This document shows, in pieces, positions 8,596-21,937 of a stretch of DNA of 64,000 bases. This stretch comes from Talaromyces rugulosus. Its lineage: Eukaryota > Ascomycota > Eurotiomycetes > Eurotiales > Trichocomaceae. A model generated the notes under the pieces. That model was not told the origin of the DNA, made no database searches, and saw nothing but the letters and a program-made list of their open reading frames with translations. Where the stretch lies: NCBI RefSeq assembly GCF_013368755.1, contig NC_049565.1, positions 310,001 to 374,000 on the forward strand, read 5' to 3'. The position numbers and the translations under genes are program-made. Numbering within the stretch: the first letter of the stretch is position 1; each line of letters starts with the position of its first letter.

Positions 8596-11500
8596 CCCGG
8601 CTCCCTTGACCAGGCTCCCTTGCGAGACTGTCTTTTTCAGGACCGGCCAAGGATTATAGAGCCTGAACCGCTGGGATGTTAGACTGTCGACCGGCGACTG
8701 CGAGTCAACAGGTTGAGCCTGGTAGAGTTAGGCTTTGGCTTCTTAGCTGTACTAATGGAAATAAAAGACACCAACCTCAACTCGAGTCTCTCTAGCAATA
8801 ATGTTGTTGAGACCGACACTGGCATATGAGGAAGCAAAGTCTTCGGACAGAGCCATAGTTTTGTTCCTGGTCTGCCCGTTCTTGTACTCGGCAGCGTGCA
8901 GTGAATAATAATTGTGCGTGGCAAGTTACTGCATTATTGTCCGTTTGAGGGTAATGCTAGTCAATCTGTGACAATTCCCCGGGGCCATGGCATCGACCAG
9001 CAGTCTCGGGTTATGTATCAAATAGGAGCACGTTCCAGCAGTGACCGGTCTGGCGGAACTATTGATATATTAGAGGCGTCTGACAGGTCTAGTAGTCGGT
9101 TAGTAGCCGATATAGGCGAGGGTATTTAGAACTCTGTGTATGTCTCGGAGGGTGGGAGCATGAAACAAGGACCCCTGGTAAATCACGAACTACGCTAAGC
9201 CGCGAAGTAAGGACCCCTCCCTCGCTCTAGGCGACCGACCGACTGCGGAGGATCATCTTTGTGGTCTTGTGATGGGAGGGAAAGCATCTGGTCGATCACA
9301 CACGTGGTAGGGGTTGCTGTCAACTGGCTGACCCAGGCGATTGGATGCCTAATAGATGCGAACATAGGAAATGAACTGCCGGCGTGAAGAAGAAGTAGAA
9401 AGAAAGTGCAGATCAGGCTGCTACAACTTGCGATAGACTACTTAACGTGAACGACACAGCCCTGCATTGGCCCCGAAAATGACTAGTCTTCGTATTTGCT
9501 ATTATTTTGATTTTTTTTTTTTTTTGGAAGCCGACCTTGGATAGAGTTGAGATTATGGCTAGGTGGGGTTAACTATACATCCTATACATCCCAGCCACTT
9601 GCTCTATCTGAATCGGATATAGACGTTATAAAAGCAGCAATTACAGGGTGTTGTCTAGATTCGTGGCTAAATAAGAGGCAGCCCTTTCTTTTTATCTCTT
9701 GACCGTGCCCTTCCGCCGAGCCGATTCTAGAAGGAGACAGACGAGAATTGCTGCCTTAGGCAGGTGTGATACCCCGTTAAGAGGTGCAGCAGATCACCAG
9801 CGTAAATGCAAGACCCGGACAAACTTGAACACAAACTAATGGCCCAGGCCTGTTTCTGCAGGGGTTTGATTTGGGATGTGATCGGGGTTTACCGGGTGTG
9901 GCTGGCCTCAAATAGGGACATCTGGAGTGCAGACTTCCGGTGTCCGGATGGTGAGATTTTTCCGGCAAATAGCCATCAATTGGTATGGACATACATGTTG
10001 GCTGAGCTTGTCGCAGAAAAGGCCCGCGTTGAAGAAGCTAGCTAGTTAGATTATATGAATTATTATGGGCCGATTTACGGGCCGAGGAATCAACAATTAA
10101 AAGGGGGCTATCGTGAAACCAGTTGACCAGATTGGGGTGGGGTTTTTCTCCGATTGTGATCCATAATCATCAATATACTTTGTATCTGAAACCTAGCCTT
10201 GAGCTTAACCAGATAGATAGATGGCGCTGTGATGTCAAGTTTGATAGCCACATGCAAAACCTCAGACCCAAAAAATCAGACGCGTCAGTTTCAATGTATC
10301 TAGCTCCAGATGATCAAATCTAAATTGTCATTCTAGGAACAAGTGGTAGTCCTGATAAGTAGACTGTTAAGCTTTGTATTATTATTGTCCCGCCTTATTC
10401 TGAGCCTCGGGTCCCCTCCCCGGAATGTCGCACCATCGCGAACCCCGCTGTCACGCTAACACTGGTGTGGACTGTGTGGTATGGAGAATTCCATAGAGAT
10501 TCGAATGGCGTGGCTGAGCTTGGGTTTGGAAGAGGATTAACTGATACTAGTTGATCACAGATTCATCTCGACTACCCGATCGGCATGAGATTATTCTGCG
10601 ACTGAAAAATCAGGCATACCAGTTGATGGCGTGACTTGACGTCAATTCAATGCTGGTGTATTCCTTGCATATAGCATTGAAATTATCATGTTGATGTAAG
10701 AGATAAAAGGCCGTTGATTGGCCGGTTGAGCTTCGCATAATGTTGGCCCTAACAGAAATAGTTAATAGTTATCCACCCTTTTTTCAGACGACATCCTTGC
10801 AACAATGTGCCACCGTCCACGGTCTTTTTTGAGTCAATACCCCGTTCTTTGCATGCTTAGCCTCGTGGCTGCATGTCCTCTAGACTCTAGTGTCCTTGGA
10901 CATTTCCACCGGAGAATCCCGCCAGGAGGCTTGCACGGTTAAAAACTTTTCCATTACTATAATAATAACTACAACAATAATAATAGAATAATAATAAATG
11001 TATTACAAATATCATAGAGGAATTACGTAGGGAATGTGTACTCCGTACTCCGGATAGCAATGGTAAGCAGCCTATAAACTAGGGTTAAGAGGGATTTCCT
11101 TTTTGGGAAACCAAAGAATCCGCCATATCCAGAAACGGCAAATGGCAAGCCCGGACAACACCAAAGTGGCCACACATGATGCAAATCTGACAAAAAAAAG
11201 ACGACTTTTTTCTTAAGAGGGCATGGTCGTGAACTCATGGAGGGTGAGCAAGACATCGCCCCAGACGCACATATGGGAGGCCTAAAAAAACAGGCCCTTT
11301 TTGGACTTGGTCAGGTGCACCACAATCTGGGTCGCCGCGATAGGAACGTTGAACATACAAGCACGGTCATCTGTCATCTCGTATCTATCAATCAATTAAT
11401 CCCGGCGAGTTTTGCTTCTTAAGATAATCATCACAAATATCAGACTGCGAGATAGGGGTTTCAAGCTGTGTCAGCTTTGGGAGTGGCAATTGCTTTTGTG

Positions 11501-11899
11501 GTATAGTATGTTGGAACTTGGGAAGGGGATTAATGCGCGCACCACCACCACGTTTACTACATGTATGCACACCACCCTCTTTCTTAAATCATTATAGACC
11601 TAAAATCAAATTCCTTAATAAATTACTAATCTTTCCAATATATATTATTATTATTTAACACTTATAAACTTTAGATTAGGGTTGCGCTCTGTTCTTTATA
11701 GGAAATTCATATAAGCTGTCTCTGGGGGTTCACTACATGTAGGTCTCATAAAATAATATAGCAGCAAAAGACACTAACATTTGAAGAAAACATCCAAACC
11801 CAATACCGGTTTTTGGGGGAACGGGGATACCTTTCAGCAACTTCGCGGCAACGTTGACAGGCCTGGTAACGGTCATACAGCCGGATTTATTCCCAATTC

Positions 11900-11962
11900 G
11901 GTCAAATCAGTACGCGCAGGCCTGTAGGCCTCGCTCACTACAGCTTCCTTAGTACGTTGTTA
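11900..11962. repeat. 60-bp direct repeat, copy 1
   Basis: Starts GGTCAAATCAGTACGCGCAG, continues AGGCCTCGCT and AGCTTCCTTAGTACG. Compared with copy 2, most differences are C/T or A/G transitions, several at CpA/TpA, which is the RIP signature. The AGGCCTGTAGGCCT core is near-palindromic. Confidence 0.65.
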
Positions 11963-12009
11963 AATCTACTTTATAATGCCTCACTAACTAGTTTATAGAC
12001 TTCTTAAAG

Positions 12010-12068
12010 GGTCAAATTAGTGCGTGTAGGCCTACAGGCCTCGCTGCAAGCTTCCTGAGTACGCTATT
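12010..12068. repeat. 60-bp direct repeat, copy 2
   Basis: Starts GGTCAAATTAGTGCGTGTAG and continues TAGGCCTACAGGCCTCGCT and AGCTTCCTGAGTACG. It lies 110 bp downstream of copy 1. Further diverged echoes (CAGACCTCGCTACAGCTTCT at 12093-12112) suggest a longer decayed array. Confidence 0.65.
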
Positions 12069-12931
12069 ATATTGATCCTGCAAGCCTTGGTACAGACCTC
12101 GCTACAGCTTCTATTTGAATCATAACTATTTTGTAACATATCAAGAAAAATAAGTGCATCAAGAAATATGGACATATTAAATTCTACAATATAGAAAGCG
12201 GTTTGTAACTTACAGGCAGTTTGCAACCGTTTCACACTTTGCAACGTCACCAGATTGCCGATACATCACAAAAGGCCACTACGCTTAGAAAATTGGCTAT
12301 GTAGTGACATTTGCAACAGTCATGCTTGTATAGTCTTCTTGATACGTTGCTGAACGGTATCCGCGTTCCTGCATTTTCCGGTATTGTAAGAAATAGATAA
12401 AAATAGAGTTAAAAGGCCCACACAGTCTTTTGCAAAATTTCTAGGAAACCAACCACACACCAGCAACAAGTACAGCCAAACTGGAGAAATGCGTGATTTC
12501 GAACAGTGAGAGGCAGTCATAACCCTCAAGCTAGCTACATCTCAAGATCATCGCGGTCGTGGCGGATATTTCCTATTCCGGGGGCTACCCTGGTGCAACG
12601 GGTTTACGTTTACCCCATAGTTGATTATTATGTTGAAGGCTCAGGGCACATGAAAGTTATCCTTCTTAAACTCTGTATAAGTCGGATAAACGGCTCAAAC
12701 CCGGCCTACTATCGCAGCATAACGATGCATTATTCGGGAGATCGGCAAGTTTCTTTGGATAAAGTAGATTAACATCCGGTTGTGAGTCTACACCATCCGC
12801 TCCTCATCATACCAAAAACCTTTTATTAACGGCTTATCGACAGACGAGATTTTAGGTCAACATCTTTTACTCTTCATCGTAGCGACGTGTTTGCATTTGA
12901 CGTGTTACCAGAGCTTAGTTTAGAGGCCACG

Positions 12932-15900
12932 ATGGGTAGCAGCACTCTGCGTAAAAAAATTTTATGTCATGTTGTCGATGAGATTGCATACAGAGACCCA
13001 GAGAAGCTGTTTTGCATACATCCCATCTCCTCAGATATTACACAAGGGTGGCGCAGGGTTACGTTGGCGAACCTGGCTGATGCGGTGAACTATACAGCTC
13101 AGTGGATTGTGAGAACCGTTGGTCCCGCTTCAGAAGACGAACACTTGGCCTACATGGGCGCCAATGATATCCGTTATGCCGCTTTCACTCTTGCCTGCAT
13201 GAAGACTGGACATTCAGTAGGTACCTGCGTATGGTGTGTTGTGGATTTTGATCTCTGATAGATTCATACAGGTGCTTTTGCTCTCCCCCAGAAACTCGAC
13301 GGCAGGGTCGTTGCGTGTTCTACATGCAACAAAATCTTTCAAGTTCATCTACAGCGTCGAGCGACGAAAATTAGTCGAAGCGTTGCAGCAAACCGACAAG
13401 TCTCTACACTTATGGGAAATTCCTAGCCTTTGGGACATCTTTAACAAAAAGGTCGATCCTTATCCATGTAATACGCAATACACGAATGCGGAGGATAAGG
13501 CAGCTGTCATCATCCACAGCTCAGGTACAACTGGTTAGACCATCACAATAATACATCAAAAATTCACAGCTAATCTCAGCACAGGATTTCCCAAGCCTGT
13601 ACCTTTGACGAATGGATTCTTATCAGCGATCGACAATATGCCACAATTGCCTATTCCCTCCGGCAGGCGTAGTTCTTTGATTAGCATGGTAAAACCAGGA
13701 GCACTCTTCTTTACAATGGCCCCTTTCTTTCATCTGATGGGCTATTTCACATTCCTGGAGAGCATCTACCATGGGACGCCTTTCGTTTTGAGTCCAGAGA
13801 AGCCAATGACAATGTAATTACTTATGCAGATCTCCGACGAAACCAATCCTGTCAATGCCTTGCTTACGCCCTCCATCTTGGAAGATTTTGGATCATCCGA
13901 GGCTGGTCTCAATCTGCTGAGACGATTCGAGACAATTTTCTTCGGCGGTGCACCCTTGTCACCCGACATTGGCAATAAATTGTGCCAGGATACCAATTTA
14001 CAGGCCTTGATTGGCTCTAGTGAAGCTGGATTCATTTCCAGTCTAGTTCCTGCTGACATGAAGGACTGGGAATGGTTTGATTGGAACCCATTCAACGACG
14101 TAGATATGCAATACGTTGAGGATGGTCTATTTGAGATGGTATTACGCAGGAAGGAGACGCGGGACTTCAGTGGGATTTTCCACACTTTTCCTGACATTGA
14201 CACGTATCGGACCAAAGATCTTTACGCGCCACATCCTACACGGCCCGGTCTGTGGCGATACCGCGGTCGTTTTGACGACGTGATTGTGCTCAGCAATGGC
14301 GAGAAATTCAACCCTATTGAGATGGAAAAGATTATCGAAGGTCACCCATACGTGTCGAAAGCGCTCGTTGTCGGTCAGAAAAGATTCCAACCGGCCCTGC
14401 TCATCGAACCGAATTGGCAGGAATTGCCAGCAGAAGAACACGATGATGCGAATGGCTGGCTCATTGATAGGATATGGCCAACCGTTGAGAAGTCGAATGA
14501 GATTGCCCCGGGCCATGGTCAGTTGCTCAAGGCCAAGATCGGCATGGCGTCCAAGAGTAAGCCATTCAAGACCACTCCAAAAGGGACGGTTCAGCGTCAA
14601 CTCGTCTTAGCGGATTATGCAGACGAGATCGATGAAATTTATAACCGCATCAGCGACGACGAGGAGGGGATCAGCAATCTCCCCCTGGAACTTACTCTTC
14701 AGAATGTCACTCAATACGTCCAACAAGTCTTGTCTCACTTGCTGAAAGTCGACAAACAGGTCCCGGAGACGGCCGATATTTTCTCCCTGGGTCTGGATTC
14801 ACTCCAGACCCTGCAGCTTTCTAAGATCTTGCAAGGGGCGGTCGGCTCCCTTCGGCCGGACCATGCGGGACCAGTTATTATCCCAGCCCAAAAACTGTAC
14901 TCGTATTCCAGTGTTGCAAGTATCTCACAGTACGTGTACGGGCTCGCCAACGGCGGGGACGCGAGTGTCGAGGTAGATGGCCATCACGATTCAACCCGAT
15001 CTCAAAGAATTGCCGCCCTCATCGAGAAGTACACCGAGGATCTGCCTGAGAAGCAGGTTGGTCACTTCCATCGGCTCGGTAAATATGCGGTTATATTAAG
15101 TGGCTCTACCGGCTCTTTGGGAAATTACATCCTCAATGAACTAATCCTCGACCCCGAAATCTCAAAGATCTATTGTTTGAACCGTTCCGAAGATGCTGAA
15201 AAGAGACAGATTCGCAGTTTCGAGGAAAAGGGTCTAGGGCATCTTTCTTCACGGGTGGAATTCCTACGGGCTAAATTTGGTGCTGAAAAATTAGGCCTTT
15301 CCGACCACAAATATGAGGAGCTCAAGGATTCAGTAGATACGATCATTCACAATGCTTGGAAGGTCAACTTTAACCACAAGCTGGAGACGTTCGAAGACAC
15401 CCATATTGAGGGTGTTCGTCGATTAATCGACTTCAGTCTGGACAGCACGCACAGCGCACATATCCACTTCATCTCATCCATTTCCACCGTTGGTGGCTGG
15501 ACTGCAGCACACGGCCCGTCTGTGCCTGAGGTTCCATTGGAAGATCCTCAAGTCGCATTAGAACAAGGGTATGGAGAGTCAAAGTTCGTATCCGAGCGTA
15601 TTTCCGCCATTGCTTCGGCTCGTTCCGGTGTGCCTACGAGCTTGTTTCGTGTAGGACAGATTGGCGGTCCAACCACGGAGAAGGGTGTTTGGAACAGACA
15701 GGAGTGGCTACCGGCAATGATTGCTACCTCCAAGACGCTCCAGAAAATCCCAACGGAAATTGGCTCAATGCCTGTGGACTGGATCCCCGTGGTAATTGCT
15801 TCGTCGTCGGATTGGTGAGAATCCCGCTAACGGTTTTGGCAATATAGGACTCGCTCGCCAAGATCATCGTAGACGTTACTCGCTCTCGTCGTATCACGGA

Positions 15901-16246
15901 TACGACCGAACGGACAGCAGCCTTCAACCTCGTCAACCCAATAGCCACGCCGTGGATGTCGCTAGTTCCGCCCATCCAGGCTCGTTACTCTGTCGAGCCG
16001 GTTGAATTTGGTGCCTGGCTAGACGCTGTCGAGGCATTTTCCAACCCTACACAAGCCGACTTCCAGGACAAGCCGGCACTCAAGATCCTGGAATTTTTCC
16101 GTGGCCTTCATGAGGGACATGGAGATGGAAAGTTGAGCCCTCCCATGCAGACTGCCCGCACTCAGGCCGCTAGTAAGACTATGCGCACCTTAAGCTCCGT
16201 GGATGCAACTCTAATGGAGAATTGGCTGAGGCAGTGGAACTTTTAA
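12932..16246 (+). pseudogene. NRPS-like adenylation-thiolation-reductase (carboxylic acid reductase type) with in-frame stop
   Basis: Four exons (12932-13216, 13272-13533, 13585-15791, 15848-16246) total 1,051 codons. Enzymes of this class activate a carboxylic acid as an acyl-AMP, load it on a phosphopantetheine arm and release an aldehyde with NADPH. Visible motifs are A3 SSGTTGFPKPV (split by intron 2), IGSSEAGF, A7 YRTKDLY, GRFDDVIVLSNGEK, thiolation DIFSLGLDSLQTL, a reductase Rossmann SGSTGSLGNYIL, and YGESK as the SDR Tyr-Lys pair. An in-frame TAA at 13815-13817 falls inside the A domain, between EKPMTM and LLMQISDETNP. Both sides are well conserved in the same frame, so this looks like a point nonsense mutation, possibly CAA to TAA by RIP. 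A 45-nt intron ending at 13835 would remove the stop, but it would also delete conserved residues and has a poor donor. Confidence 0.75.
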
Positions 16247-16593
16247 AGTATCGCGGTACCCCATTTTCCGCTAAGGAGTCTGTCTCTCTTGTAAACGGTT
16301 CAGATAGATGGCCTGATGCTATCTTCTGACTAGGGCATTTCCCTCAACCATCTTGTATTAATTGTTGTGCGTCGCTTTGAGTCCAATCCTGTGGTGAAGT
16401 ATAGTTGCTCGTACTGTTTTCTACACTCTTTATTCAATAGATATTCAATTCAATGATGAAATGAATACGAAAAATAAAATAAAAGTCAAACTATATAAAG
16501 GATAGGAGGGTAAAATCCAAGATAGGATAACAAAAGGGAAAGAAAAACGAAAGGTTGTTTCTATGTAAACACCCTGAGCTTCCGATGAAACTT
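16247..16593. other. convergent 3' flanks
   Basis: Between the converging NRPS-like and ABC transporter genes; AT-rich 3' UTR-like sequence, no gene seen. Confidence 0.5.
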
Positions 16594-19500
16594 TTAGGAT
16601 GAACGCTTAAAAGGCTTGACCAAAGAGCTTGTCAGGTTTCTCAATGTGGAAGTAGACCCTTTTTTAGGGACTCTCAGAGCCCAATATAGAACCACGGCCC
16701 CAAAGACATTGAATATGATATACACCCACATCAGCCCGAAGTTCCGCCAGCGCTGATTATAAAACACATCGATCGTAGCGAGGAACTGATCCGTATTTGA
16801 CAGGCTGCAGATCTCGCAATTTTCGCTTGCATTTGGATTGTAGAGTGCGCTGCCGGAAAAGCTAATGTATTCTTTAAGATATTGTCCGCAGGTCTGTCCG
16901 GATGGAGGTTGGCGAATGGTACGGATTTCAAAGGATGCGCAGTGAACCTCGGCGTTGGCAATACCTGTTGATAGGAGGCCACCGATGAGATACGTAAATG
17001 GAGATACGCGGTACATGAATATCCAAAATCCGGGAAGTGCAGCAGGAGTCGCGAGGACACTAATAACATGTTAGGGTCATGTCTGGTGTTGCCTTGACGT
17101 TAATAAAAAGGGATTATATACCCGCAAAATATCAGGCACATAGCGAACAGAACCAAAGCAACGATAGCTCCAACTTCTGCTGTCGGAAGCCCAGCGACAA
17201 CCATGTGCGAAAATGTCCCTGCCATAACCATGAAAGACCATGTAAAAAGAAACATCAGGCCTCCCCGCTCAGTGACTGTCTGGGTCGGCTCGGCATTTCT
17301 GTACAAACCGACCAGATAATAAAACGGGAAGTAAATCAACAGAGACGCGAAGGTGTTCCACGGCAGCTCGACAACGATGTTAGACAGCATGAACACATAC
17401 CAAGAATACGTCTTGGAGGGGCGCTCGCGGGTTTCGTATAGGTCTCGCTGTGTGATGAAGTTGGGCATGATTTGGTAAGTCAGGAAGGCAAAGATGACAA
17501 TTAGCATGAAAACGGCGAACATTTGATCCTGCAAACCTTGCACTGTATTTTCGGTATTGTAAAAAGAAAGACCGATAAATAAGCTCTATGGATAAGAATT
17601 CAGCAAACCAGGAAGGAGGGGGAAAAAAAAAAACCAGGAAGCGGACTTACAGTTCCAAAGCAAAGGATCAACTTCGAATAGATATAAGACGGGGTTCTCC
17701 AGTATTGCTCAAAGGCTCGAATCGTACACAACATAAGCTGATCATGCATACTAGCAGCATACGAAGTAGAGATCTCATCGTTTGAGTCGTCAGACTGTTT
17801 CTCGTTTTCTAACCTGGTAAGTTCTTTGAGAACATCTGCACATTCGGAGCTGTTGCGCCACGTGTTTACCCAGTCCTGGTCTGCCACAGCACCAGGAGCA
17901 GCCCCGATTACTCGGAGCATCCATTCTGCTGGGTTCTCATCTTTTCCGCATGGTTGGGATCCGTGCTTCTCAAAGTAGCCGGTTAGTTTCTGCGCATTGT
18001 GCCCAATATCGCCAAAGTATACGGTTCTCCCTCCCTTGGCCAGGAGAAGAAGGCAGTCGAATTGTTGAAACAGCATGGCCGACGGCTGATGGATTGTACA
18101 GAGAACAGCCTGTCCATTGTCAGACAGCGTTTTTATCAATGACGTTACAGACCACGCTGTCTGGCTGTCTAGACCAGACGTTGGCTCATCGAGGAATAGG
18201 AGTAGCTCTGGTCTGGCAGCGAGCTCAACACCAATACTGAGGCGTTTTCGTTGTTCCACATTCAGTCCTAATTATCAGATGGGGTTAATCTCGGGATACT
18301 TTCTAACTCAGACCATTCAGGGAATCATACCTTCTCCAAGAACACCAACAATCGCATCCGCATAAGGTTCCATTTCAAGGAGTCTGATAACCTCATCAAC
18401 GTATTCCAATTTTTCCTTCTTGGAATATTTTGCTGGTTGACGTAACAAGGCACTAAAATTCAAGGCTTCTCGAACAGTTGACACCTCGAGATGGACATCT
18501 TGTTGCTGTACGTAACCTGTCTTTCGCTGGAACGAATTGTCTCGTGGCAACCCATTCACGAATATATCACCGGTAATGACACCGACTGTAACACGACTAG
18601 CAAGAACATTCAAAAGAGTTGTTTTACCGGCGCCTGTTGCTCCCTGTCACACAGAAAGTTGCTTAGCTTGACCAAAAAAGAAAGAAAGAAAGAAAGAAAG
18701 AAAAAAGGATATCTGTTTTCTAGAACCTACCATCAATGCCGTCAAAGTGCCTGGTTTTATCCAACCGTCGACATGATCAAGAATTCTTCTTGTTTCTCCC
18801 TTGATCTGAACCTCATAACAGCAATCTCTCCAGTGGAAGACGGCGGTCTGTGCCTGGATTGCGATGCTGTTTGCATTTTCTTGGGATTTCAGAGAACGAG
18901 ACGTGATCCCAGAATTGGAATTCTCAATGTCATCCGGCTGTGTACTGGCGCGTGTGATAGCTTTTCTTCCATGGCGGAAAACTAAAATTTCGCCTTTAGA
19001 ACGTGTAGACGGAACGTATTCTGTAACCAGGAAGTACGCAAATCCGAAAAAGATAATATATGCGATGAGAATTCCAAAGTTCCTATACATTAACCACGTT
19101 AGCGGAACTTCCATTATAGTTGATATGATAGAACTCATTCACCTCCACAAATGTGAATGCTCGTATCCGAAACTACCGGAAATGTATAAATCTCCAGCCA
19201 GATAGTCCTGTCCTGGAAGAGAACCGGGAGTTGCACAGACTCTCTGTTTGTCCATCAAATTCTCGTAACCAGGGCCCGTGGGGAGGAACTGGGTACAAGG
19301 GAAGTGTCTATTATGAAACTCATTCACAACCAGACTTTCGTATGCATAAGCAATCGGGGTGAGGTAGTTAATCCACCGCAACCAACCTTGCATAGCCGAT
19401 GTTGGGATAATAAATCCAGTATATATGACAAGGACGAGAACGAATAGAGCACTGGGAGTAAGTGCCTGGGCGATGGTTCGTGATGATTGTCCGATCGTGC

Positions 19501-21701
19501 GGAAGATGCACGACATGGTTAGGGTACATGTGAAACAGAAAAGAAGGAAAGAAAAAAACGCGCCCACTTCCTGTCGTAGATCGGACATAAAATAGACGGG
19601 GATATTGAAACAGATAGTAGAAATGATTTTGCAGGGTAGATCACATATCATCGATGCTGCAGCCTCGGAAAATGGATGATACAGGGCATACTTGGCATGT
19701 TTCTCTACAATAGCCCGTTGAGCGTATAAAGTGAGAACCTATCCATATTAGTTACGAATACTCATCAGTATAACCGTGATTTAGAGATAGTCGAAATAGC
19801 ATACCTCAAGAGCACTGCTCAGAGCGTTGAAAAGAATGATAAAGAACAACATGATGCACCGGCTATCAACGCTATCACTAGTCGGGGGAAGTTTATAGAA
19901 CACACTTCCCAGGACGAGCGATATCATCAGGTTTCCGAAAATGGTGGCGAAGAAAAAGGACATATCACCTCGAAGACGTTGGAACCCGCGTTTAATGCAG
20001 AGACTGATCTGCATGGGGATTGAAATGGTAAATGGGGATTTCGACCTCCTTGAATAACCGGTCAGCGCCAATGGATTATTTGGGATTCCAAAATTTCTTT
20101 GTGAACGTACACAAATTGAGCTTTCTGGGCTTTTTGAGATGTCTTGAATTGTTCCAGCTGTTTCCCGCCAATTGGATGATCTCCCTCAAAGGAAGAAATC
20201 TCTGCTAATAGCTGGGCTCTATCTTGACTCCTCATCCATGCGGCCGCAAATTCGTCTGCAGTCCGAGGAACTTTTTTCTCGAAACCTGGCTGAACAACAC
20301 GCTCTTCTGGGTTTGTCAAGGATGTGAGGAAATCCGCGGTCGTCTGTCGGTCTGGGCAAAGGTAGCCCATGTCGGTGAAATACTTTTTGGCGGATGTTGC
20401 AGGGCCAAAGTAAATTTGCCTTCCATCGTAGAGCACGGTGACTATGTCAAATTCCTACAATTCATTAGAAACAAGCGGTCTTGATTCACCGGTTTACTCA
20501 CATCATATGCTGCTTGCGACGCTTGATAAATAGCCACCACGGTAGCTGTCCGGCCCAAATCGGTTGCTAGTTTCAGAGTTCTAACAAACTCCAGGGCAGT
20601 GGCGCTGTCGAGTCCTCGCGTGCTGTTGTCCCAGCACTGCATCGGGCTCCGACTCAACAAGACTTCGGCTATACTCACACGCTTTCGCTCACCTCCACTA
20701 ACACCGCGGACGAAGTCATCCCCGACCTTGGTATTGACCGTGTGAGACAGACCCAACATTGCCATTACCACATCAGTCAAATGTTCTGCATACAATTGGC
20801 GAGAGACACCGGGCAGTCTGTTCTCTGGCGTTCTGGCTAGTGCGGCAAAGCGCAGTGTGTCACCGACGCTCATCTGGGGGAAATGAATTTCCGTCTCCGC
20901 TTGGTAAATAACTTCACCACGGAATCGAGAATGCACAGTATCATAAGAAATACCTAGTCCGGTGTTTGGTTATGTTGCCATTGCTATGTTGCCAACGTGA
21001 GGGGACTAACCTTGGTAATTAAAATGAGACTCTGGGTCTAGATAGAAGCCGTAGGTTTCTCCCGCAAGAGTCTTGAGATAAGTCGAAACACCACTGGTTT
21101 TACCTCACTGTTAGACAATAATCATTCACAGAGAGCCTTGTTATCTTCATGCATACCTTCCTGGACGGCCCAGGACCAACAGCATCTCACCAGTCCTCAC
21201 CAGTCCATCGAAATTTCGAAGGATCTGGACTTTCTTTTGCTGCCGACCCAGTGCACTCATAGCGAGATCAATTAAGCGTGAATAGACGCTAAACACGTCC
21301 GCTTGGTAGTTCACATCAGACCCATACCCGTACGCGCTCAGATTTCGATGAGAAACACCCAGCGTTTTCGGTGGAACGTTCTCCGAATCCCGGGATGTTG
21401 CATGGAGCAGAGCCTTTGTCCATTTTACTGGGCTGAACTCTGGGGATTTCGGGTCCAAGGCAGGGATGTGTGACGAGAGAAACGGATTGTTATCGATTTC
21501 TGTGACTGTCCGTGGGAACTGGTTGGATTGGCTTGTGAACTGTCTCGCGAGACTGGTGACAGTGGGTTCCACCTCCATATCTAGTTCCTCTTTGGAGACA
21601 GACGTTAAGACTGACGCGTCTGTCGAGTTGAAGACTGTCTCTTCTCTGTCGTCCACATGTTGCAGAGACAATCGGTCCTCCGGGTTCCTGTCGTCGGGCA
21701 T
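16594..21701 (-). CDS. PDR-type (ABC-G) full-size ABC transporter
   Basis: A multi-exon gene for a plasma-membrane efflux pump of about 1,450-1,500 residues with reverse topology NBD1-TMD1-NBD2-TMD2. NBD1 has GRPGSGVST as Walker A (PDR pumps usually have Cys where Val stands), [13 protein letters not shown] as signature, [17 protein letters not shown] and the YQASQ switch. NBD2 has canonical [12 protein letters not shown], the signature-equivalent [29 protein letters not shown] and IHQPS. TMDs show long hydrophobic helices plus Cys-containing loops before the final helix. Start MPDDRN at 21701 is preferred; ATG 21731 is an in-frame alternative. The NBD1 Walker A is split by an intron whose acceptor lies in AAAACCAG just before TGGTGTTTC. 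The frame is intact throughout. It converges with the NRPS-like gene and diverges from the Zn2Cys6 gene, so export of that pathway's product or self-resistance is a reasonable inference. Confidence 0.92.
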
Positions 21702-21925
21702 CTTGAGAGGAAGGCAGCTGCCTATTAGCAAACTCTATGTGAAAAATGAAGTTATTATAGGCTACGACTATATTGAATATAGTGAGCAAGGGGGATTTTT
21801 CAAAAGGAACGAGTGAAACGAGGGACGGAAAAAAGACCAGAGTTCCTACTGGGCATCTTTTCTATTTAAACCAAGGGATATACCATCAACACGGTTCTAC
21901 AGAGTATTCTTCATAATCAACAGCG

Positions 21926-21937
21926 TTCGGAGCCGAA
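21926..21937. promoter_or_regulatory. inverted CGG element TTCGG-AG-CCGAA, copy 1
   Basis: Perfect 5-bp arms around a 2-bp spacer. Identical to the copy at 22190-22201, which is strong for a 12-mer within a 614-bp region. Confidence 0.5.

Larger units (their letters stand above)
8596..12931. other. 4.3-kb gene-poor region
   Basis: Only short, compositionally unremarkable ORFs occur. One plus-strand frame of 79 codons at 9806-10045 has no family I recognise. The stretch includes a T-run (9511-9525), AT-repeats (10960-11000) and the RIP-like direct repeats at 11900-12068. The last few hundred bases must hold the promoter of the NRPS-like gene. Confidence 0.55.

Noticed and set aside
9806..10045. 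79-codon plus-strand ORF as a gene
   Set aside because: No recognisable motif, no clear promoter or homology pattern, and it lies in gene-poor DNA; chance is sufficient.
13817..13835. A 16-nt intron (GTAATTACTTATGCAG) to remove the NRPS-like stop
   Set aside because: Too short for splicing and its removal shifts the frame.
21100..21150. Apparent frameshift in the ABC transporter NBD1 Walker A
   Set aside because: Using the first AG acceptor breaks the frame, but the next acceptor (AAAACCAG) restores [17 protein letters not shown], so the gene is intact.
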